A program made the position numbers and the translations under genes. Below the pieces are notes generated by a model. It worked only from the letters and a program-made list of their open reading frames with translations, did not search any database and was not told the origin of the DNA. A stretch of 64,000 nt of DNA from Callipepla californica brunnescens (taxonomy: Eukaryota; Chordata; Aves; Galliformes; Odontophoridae), in contig JALIRH010000141.1 in NCBI GenBank assembly GCA_023055505.1, positions 368,501-432,500 of the forward strand, read 5' to 3'. Shown piece by piece: positions 57,534 to 64,000 of the stretch (within the stretch, counting starts at the first letter, position 1; each line of letters opens with the position of its first letter).

Positions 57534-59026
57534 AACCCAAAACCAAACCCCAGGCCTACCCCTTCTCTCACCCTGACACTCCAACCAAACCTCCACCTAA
57601 ACCTAACCCTAATATCTAAGCCTAAGCCTAACCCTTCCAATTGCCCTAGCCCTAACACTAACCCTTTTCCTATACCTAACCCTGACCTCAACCCTGATCC
57701 TAACCTTTCCCTAACCCTAACACCAACCCGTAACATCATTTGAATCCTAATCCTATTCCAAACCTTAACCTTATCCCAAGGCCTAACCCTACTCTGACCT
57801 TTACACTCAAACTAACCCAACCTCGATCAATAAATACAAATGGAATCCTAAACCTAAACCTAAACCTAAACCTACTGCTAACACCACAAGTCAGCCTACT
57901 TTTCTCCCTAAATCTAATCACAAATCTCAAAAAATCTTTGTCCCTAACCCTAATCATAAATCCAGTCCAAACTCTGAAACTTTCCCAAAACCTATGCCTA
58001 TTCCTAACACTTACTCTTACCCTAAGTCTATCCCTAACACTAACCCTTCTCCCAGACACAACCCTAAAGCCAACACTAATCCTAACCTAATCTTTATCCT
58101 AATCCTAAACCTAATCCTAACTCTTACCCTAATTCTAACTCTACCCTAACCCTAACTCTGGCCCTCAAACCAAACCCACATTTAAGCACAACCCTAATCC
58201 CGACACCTAGCATCAGATTACCACAACCCTAACGGAACCCTAACCCTAACACTAATGCTATGACTATCCCAAACCCTAACCCAAGTACTAGACCAAACCA
58301 TACCCCTATCCCTCACTCTAAAACTAATAGACCCTAACTAAACTCTAACCGTAACCCTATCCCTAATACTAACACTAATCATCTTTTAAACACCAATGTT
58401 ATTCCTATTCCTAAACCTTACCCAATCTCCAAATGAAATCCAAGGCCGGTGCCTTCTCACACCCTAACGATCAAACCAAACCTACATCTAAACCTAACCC
58501 TAAATCCAATCTTTACCCTAAACCATACACTTGCCCTGGCCTTAACACTAACCCTTTCCCTATACCTAACCCTAACCCTAACCTTAACACTAATTTGAGG
58601 CCTATCCCTAGTAGGAACCCAAAACCTAATTGGAATCTGAATCCTGTTCTTAACCTTAACCCTAACACGACTTAACTCTACTCTGACCCTAAAAGTCAAA
58701 TGAACCCTACTCCTTACCCTAAACCTCAATCTAAACCGAAACCTAACCCTAAACCTAAACTTCACAAGAACACTCAACCTAATCCTAGCACTAACCTAAA
58801 CTAAAACTAAAACAACTTTTTTGCTAACCCTAATCCTAAATCTAACCCTAACCCCAAAACTCCCCCAAACCTGACCCTAAACCTAATCCACCCCCAAATC
58901 CTTACCCTAACCCTAACCCCAAACACCCTAATACTAGAACTAAAGCAATCCTTCACCCTAACCCTAAAACTAACAATTTAACTTTGACCCTAAAACTCAA
59001 ATTCACCCTACATACACTTTATGCTA
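57534..59026 (-). repeat. Subtelomeric unit copy 4, C-strand block
   Basis: CCCTAA-like block collinear with the blocks at 3113 and 52291, ending at CCTAGG (59027-59032). Confidence 0.88.
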
Positions 59027-62000
59027 CCTAGGTTAGGGTCAGGCTCAATCTGGGTTTTGTGTTGGGGTCAAAGGGATAGGGTTAGGGTAGAGTTCGAGTT
59101 AGGATGAAGGTAATGCTTACAGATATGTTTAGAGAATGGAACAGGGTTAGGGTTAAGGTTAGGGTAAGGTTGAAGGTTAGGCTCAGGGACAGATTTAGGG
59201 TTAGAGTTTGGGTTCCTTTTAGGTTTAGGGATAGGGTTAGGGTACGGTTAGGTATTGTACAACGCTAAGTGTTAGCTTCTGGGTAAGGGATAGGGTTAGG
59301 GTAAGGGTTAGATTCAGGGTTAGGGTTAGCATTAGCATCAGGGTTAGGGTTATGGTAAGAGTTAGGATAGGGAATGGGATACAGTTAGGGTAAGGGTTAG
59401 GAATAGGGTTAGGGTTACATTAAGGTTAGGGTTAGTGTTTGGATCAGGGGTAGGGTTAGGAATAAAGTTAGAGTAAGGGCTAGGATTAGGGTTAGGGTTA
59501 GGGTAGGGATACGGTTAGGGTAGAGTTAAGGTAAGGGTAGGGTTAGGGTTAGGGTAAGGGTTAGGGATAGGGTTAGGGTTAGGGTTAGGGTTAGGTTAGG
59601 GTTTGGGTTATGGTAAGAGTTAGGATAGGGATTGTGATACGGTTAGGGTAAGGGTTAGGAATAGGGATAGGGTTTGATTAGGGTAAGGCTTATTGTTTGG
59701 ATTAGGGGTAGGGTTACGAATAAAGTTAGAGTTAGGGCTAGGATTAGGGTTAGGGTTCGGGATTGGATTAGTGTTAGGGTAAGGAATAAAGTTAGAGTTA
59801 GTGTTAGGATTAGGGTTAGGGTAAAGTAGGGTTAGGGGTAGGGTTAGGGTTAGGGTTAGGGTTAGGGTAGGGTTAGGGTTAGGGTTTGGGTTAGGCTAGG
59901 GTTAGGGTAAGGGTTAGGGTTAGGGTTAGGGTTAGGGTTAGGGTTAGGGTAGGGTTAGGGTTAGGGTTAGGGTTAGGGTTAGGGTTAGGGTTAGGGTTAG
60001 GGTAGGGTTAGGGTAAGGGTTAGGGTTAGGGTTAGGGTTAGGGTTAGGGTAGGGTTAGGGTTAGGGTTAGGGTTAGGGTTAGGGTTAGGGTTAGGGTAGG
60101 GTTAGGGTTAGGGTTAAGGTTAAATTTATTGTTAGGGTTAGGGTTAGGGTTAGGGTTAGGGTTAGGGTTAGGGTTAGGTTAGGGTTAGGGTATGCTTAGG
60201 GTTAGGGTATGCTTAGGGTTAGGGTTAGTGTTAGGGTTAGGGTTAAATTTATTGTTAGGTTTAGGGTTAAGGTTAGAGTTAGGGTTAGGGTTGAGGTTAG
60301 GGTTAGGGTTAGGGTTAGGGTTAGGGTTAGGTTAGGGTTAGGGTTAGGTTAGGGTTAGGGTTAGGGTTAAGGTGAGAGTTAGGGTTAGGTTTAGGGTTAG
60401 GGTTAGGGTTAGGTAAGGGTTAGGGTTAGGGTAAGAATTAGGATAGGGATTGTGATACAATTAAGGTAAGGGTTAGGAATTAGAGTTAGGGTTAGGGTTA
60501 GGATTAGGGTTAGGGTTAGGTTAGGGTTAGGGTTAGGGTTAAGGTTAGAGTTAGGGTTAGGGTTAGGGTTAGGTAAGGGTTAGGGTTAGGGTAAGAATTA
60601 GGATAGGGATTGTGATACAGTTAAGGTAAGGGATAGGAATTAGGGTTAGGGTTAGGTTTAGGTTTAGGTTTAGGGTTAGGGTTAGGGTTAGGGTTAGGGT
60701 TAGGTTTAGGTTTAGGTTTAGGGTTAGGGTTAGGGTTAGGGTTAGTGTTAGTGTTAGGGTAGGTTAGGGTTAGGGTATGGTAGGGTTAGGGTTAGGGTAG
60801 GGTAAGGGTTAGCATTAGGTTTAGGGTTAGGGTTAGGGTTAGAGTTAGGTTAGGGCTAGGGTTAGGGTTAGGGTTAGGGTTAATGTAGGGTTTGGGTTAG
60901 TGCTAGGAATCAATTTGGAGGAAGGAAAAGGTATAGGAATTGGTTCATTGTTAGCGTTGGTCTTCAGGGTTAGGGTTCGGATTTAGCACTATGTTTCAGG
61001 TTCCTTTTAGGTTTAGTGATAAGGATTAGGGGTACGTTTATGTATTGTACAATGCTAAGTGTTAGCTTCTGGGTGGGGGTTGGGGTTAGATTAAGGGTGA
61101 GGGTTAGGGTTAGGACTAGATTTAGGATTAGGTTTAGGAATAGGTTTTCTTTGATTGTTAGGGTGAGAGAAAGGTTAGGCCTTGGGTTTGCTTTTGGAAT
61201 AGTTTTGGGTTTCAGAATAGGAATTGGGTTAGTATTTGGAATCTGACTGCTTTAGTATTAGTGTTAGGGTGGGGGTTAGAAGTTAGGTGAGCGTTGTGGT
61301 AATCTAATGCTTTGTGTTAGGCTTAGGGTTGGGCTTTTACTTGAGGTTGGTGTTAGGGTCAGCTTTAGTTTGAAGGTAGATTTAGAGTTTAAATTGTGGT
61401 CATGCTTGGGATTAGTTTTAGAGTTAGGGTAAGATTTAGGTTTCCTTTCAGTGTTAGGCTGTGAGAATTGTAGGCTTTGTGTTTTTGGGTTTGTGTTGGG
61501 TTTAGGAATTGGAATAGTGTTTGGGATAGTATTAGCGTTAAGGCTGGGGTTAGAGTTAGGTGATGGCTGTGGTAATCTAATGCTTTGTGTTAGGTTTAGG
61601 GTTGGGCTTCAATCTGGGGTTGGTTTTAAGGTCCCATTTAGATTTCAGGAAGAATTGGAGTTAAATTGAGGTAACGGTTAGGATTAGATTTAGGGTTCTG
61701 ATAAGGGTTATGTTAGGGTTAGGGTTTGGTTCCAAGTTGTTTTTAGGGTTAGGGTTAACGTTAGGTTTCAGGATAGGGTTAGGAATATAGCTAGGTGTTA
61801 GGTAAGGTTTAGTCCTGGGGTTTCAGTTCGGGTTAGGTGAAGCGTTAGTTTTACAGTTAGAAGACATGTTAGGGTTAGGGTTAGGTTTTGGTGTAGATTT
61901 AGGTTTAGGGTAAGGGTTAGGGATGTAGATGAAGGTTTAGTGGAAGGGGTAGGGTTCTCTTTAGTTTTAGGACCAGGGAAGGGTCCTAAAAGGGCCTTGG

Positions 62001-62711
62001 CTAAGGGTGAGTTTTAGTATTTGATTTAGCGTTGCGTTCAGGTCTAGGTTAGTTTGAGTGTCAGGCTGAGAGAAGGGGTAGGCCTTGGGTTTGGTTCTGG
62101 CTTAGTGTTAGGTTTAGGAATAGGAATAGTTTTGGTGTTTGGATTGGGTTTGGGGTTAGTAGTAGGGATTGGATTGGGGTTAGTGTTAGGTGAGATCTGC
62201 GGTAATCTGATGCTTTCTTTGAGGCTTGAGGTTTGAGCTTAAACGTGGTGTTGGTTTTAAAGTAGGATTTAGGGCTAGGGTTTGGTTGAGGGTAGCATTA
62301 GGTTTAGGTTTAGGGGAAGGGTTTTGGTTAGGGTAGAGGTTAGAATTCTGGTTTGGGTTAGGAATAGGGTTCTGGACAAGGTAAGGATTTAGTCCTAGGT
62401 TTCCAGTTAGGGTAAGGTGAAGTGCTGGTGTTCTAGTTAGGAGAAGAGTTAGGTTGAGGTTTCGGGTTAGGTTTTTTTGTCGATTTAGGTTTTAGGTAAG
62501 GGGTAGATTTTAGACAACATGAGCTTTCTGGTCAGAGTAGGGTTAGGCCTTAGAATATGGATAAGATTAGGATAAATGTAGGGTTAGTTTCGGGTTTAGG
62601 TTAGTTTGAGTGTTAGGCTGAGAGAAGGGGAGGGCCTTGGGTTTGGGTTTGGTTTAGGGTTAAGATAAGGTTTAGGAATAGGAGTAGGTTTGGGGTTTGG
62701 ATTGGGTTTGG
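59027..62711 (+). repeat. Subtelomeric unit copy 5, G-strand block
   Basis: Collinear with copy 4, but 123 bp longer between landmarks (56688 to 62054 is 5366 bp). Much of the extra length lies in duplicated TTAGGG/TAGGG runs at 59900-60110. It shares the 'gttaaatttattgttagg' and TTTAGG inserts with copy 4, marking them as close relatives. Confidence 0.88.
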
Positions 62712-62899
62712 ACTTGATAGTGACTCCCCACTGAACCATAACATCAGGGCCCCATAAATATCATCGGAATTGGCAACACAAACGGTTTGATAGTAGCTAC
62801 CCGATCATCAGGTCCTCTGATTGGAATGAACTCAGCACTTTGCTGGCTGTTCCTTGCACCTCCCACCCCAGCTAATGTATGTGATGATTTGTATGATGT
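62712..62899 (-). pseudogene. Retroviral protease C-terminal fragment, copy 4
   Basis: 188 bp with the usual two junctions. It carries 'cccagctaatg' like the provirus at 47060, not 'cccacctaatg' as in the other three, plus a private 'gatcatcagg' change. This is useful for ordering the duplications. Confidence 0.82.
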
Positions 62900-64000
62900 A
62901 ACCCAAAACCAAACCCCAGGCCTACCCCTTCTCTCACCCTGACACTCGAACCAAAACTCCGCCTAAACCTAACCCTAATATCTAAGCCTAAGCCTAACCC
63001 TTCCAATTGCCCTAGCCCTAACACTAACCCTTTTCCTATACCTAACCCTGACCTCAACCCTGATCCTAACCTTTCCCTAACCCTAACACCAACCCGTAAC
63101 ATCATTTGAATCCTAATCCTATTCCAAACCTTAACCCTATCCCAAGGCCTAACCCTACTCTGACCTTTACACTCCAACTAACCCAACCTCGATCAATAAA
63201 TACAAATGGAATCCTAAACCTAAACCTAAACCTAAACCTACTGCTAACACCACAAGTCAGCCTACTTTTCTCCCTAAATCTAATCATAAATCTCAAAAAA
63301 TCTTTGTCCCTATCCCTAATCATAAATCCAGTCCAAACTCTGAAACTTTCCCAAAACCTATGCCTATTCCTAACACTTACTCTTACCCTAAGTCTATCCC
63401 TAACACTAACCCTTCTCCCAGACACAACCCTAAAGCCAACACTAATCCTAACCTAATCTTTATCCTAATCCTAAACCTAATCCTAACTCTTACCCTAATT
63501 CTAACTCTACCCTAACCCTAACTCTGACCCTCAAACCAAACCCACATTTAAGCACAACCCTAATCCCGACACCTAGCATCAGATTACCACAACCCTAACG
63601 GAACCCTAACCCTAACACTAATGCTAGGACTATCCCAAACCCTAACCCAAGTACTAGACCAAACCATACCCCTATCCCTCACTCTAAAACTAACAACCCT
63701 AACTAAACTCTAACCGTAACCCTATCCCTAATACTAACACTAATCATCTTTTAAACACCAATGTTATTCCTATTCCTAAACCTTACCCAATCTCCAAATG
63801 AAATCCAAGGCCGGTGCCTTCTCACACCCTAACGATCAAACCAAACCTACATCTAAACCTAACCCTAAATCCAATCTTTACCCTAAACCATACACTTGCC
63901 CTGGCCTTAACACTAACCCTTTCCCTATACCTAACCCTAACCCTAACCTTAACACTAATTTGAGGCCTATCCCTAGTAGGAACCCAAAACCTAATTGGAA
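62900..64000 (-). repeat. Subtelomeric unit copy 5, C-strand block, cut by window end
   Basis: CCCTAA-like block collinear with 3113-4215. It continues beyond the window. Confidence 0.88.

Noticed and set aside
57378..57596. Fusion gene of C-strand repeat and protease (72 codons)
   Set aside because: Chance open frame across the junction, interrupted by the shared frameshift.
1237..64000. Many 60-116 codon frames in the TTAGGG/CCCTAA blocks (Leu/Gly/Val/Phe, Arg/Val or Asn/Pro/Leu/Thr-rich)
   Set aside because: They follow the 6-bp repeat, occur on both strands over the same bases, and lack any domain. Their copy-to-copy conservation is that of the DNA repeat.
1..64000. Functional chromosome terminus within the window
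   Set aside because: The TTAGGG-type DNA is degenerate, changes strand repeatedly and is flanked on both sides. Only short pure runs occur, so these are subtelomeric or interstitial blocks.

Overview
The window is vertebrate and most likely avian, probably galliform. It carries telomere-type TTAGGG motifs and long degenerate subtelomeric arrays, GC-rich 'CCCCATAA' and 'GACCCACAGC' minisatellites like those of bird microchromosomes, an endogenous retrovirus with an alpharetrovirus-type envelope, and a last-exon fragment of SGF29. I see no intact protein-coding gene. Nearly all open frames are by-products of repeats that happen to lack stop codons.

Layout. 1-8270: two copies of a long subtelomeric unit. 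Each has a G-strand (TTAGGG-like) block; copy 1 then has a 180-bp retroviral protease fragment and a C-strand (CCCTAA-like) block. 8271-31895: an unrelated satellite of about 591-bp monomers, roughly 40 copies, organised as an A-B-C trimer with A-less variants and a nested 13-monomer (about 7.69 kb) super-repeat. 31896-36473: irregular TTAGGG-like DNA with a 1264-bp unit in three near-identical tandem copies. 36474-38342: a partial subtelomeric unit interrupted by a 574-bp solo LTR with a perfect 5-bp target duplication. 38343-42727: a GC-rich island with scattered pieces of the SGF29 last exon, a CpG-rich promoter-like stretch with two candidate exons, and minisatellites carrying four CTCF-like boxes. 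42728-47093: a broken endogenous retrovirus on the minus strand (3' LTR, env, integrase, RNase H, RT, end of protease). 47094-64000: three and a bit further copies of the 5.2-5.4 kb subtelomeric unit, each carrying the same protease fragment.

The parts are linked. The retroviral protease fragment embedded in four subtelomeric units (2933, 52103, 57346, 62712) has the same right-hand junction as the retrovirus at 47093. The provirus/subtelomere fusion therefore came first, and a piece of it was then copied with the arrays. The copy at 4609-8270 keeps unfused sequence at the same point and looks like the ancestral state. The most unusual content is this composite unit (G-strand arm, retroviral spacer, inverted C-strand arm, palindromic CCTAGG switch) and the nested higher-order 591-bp satellite. 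Both are structural systems rather than coding ones.
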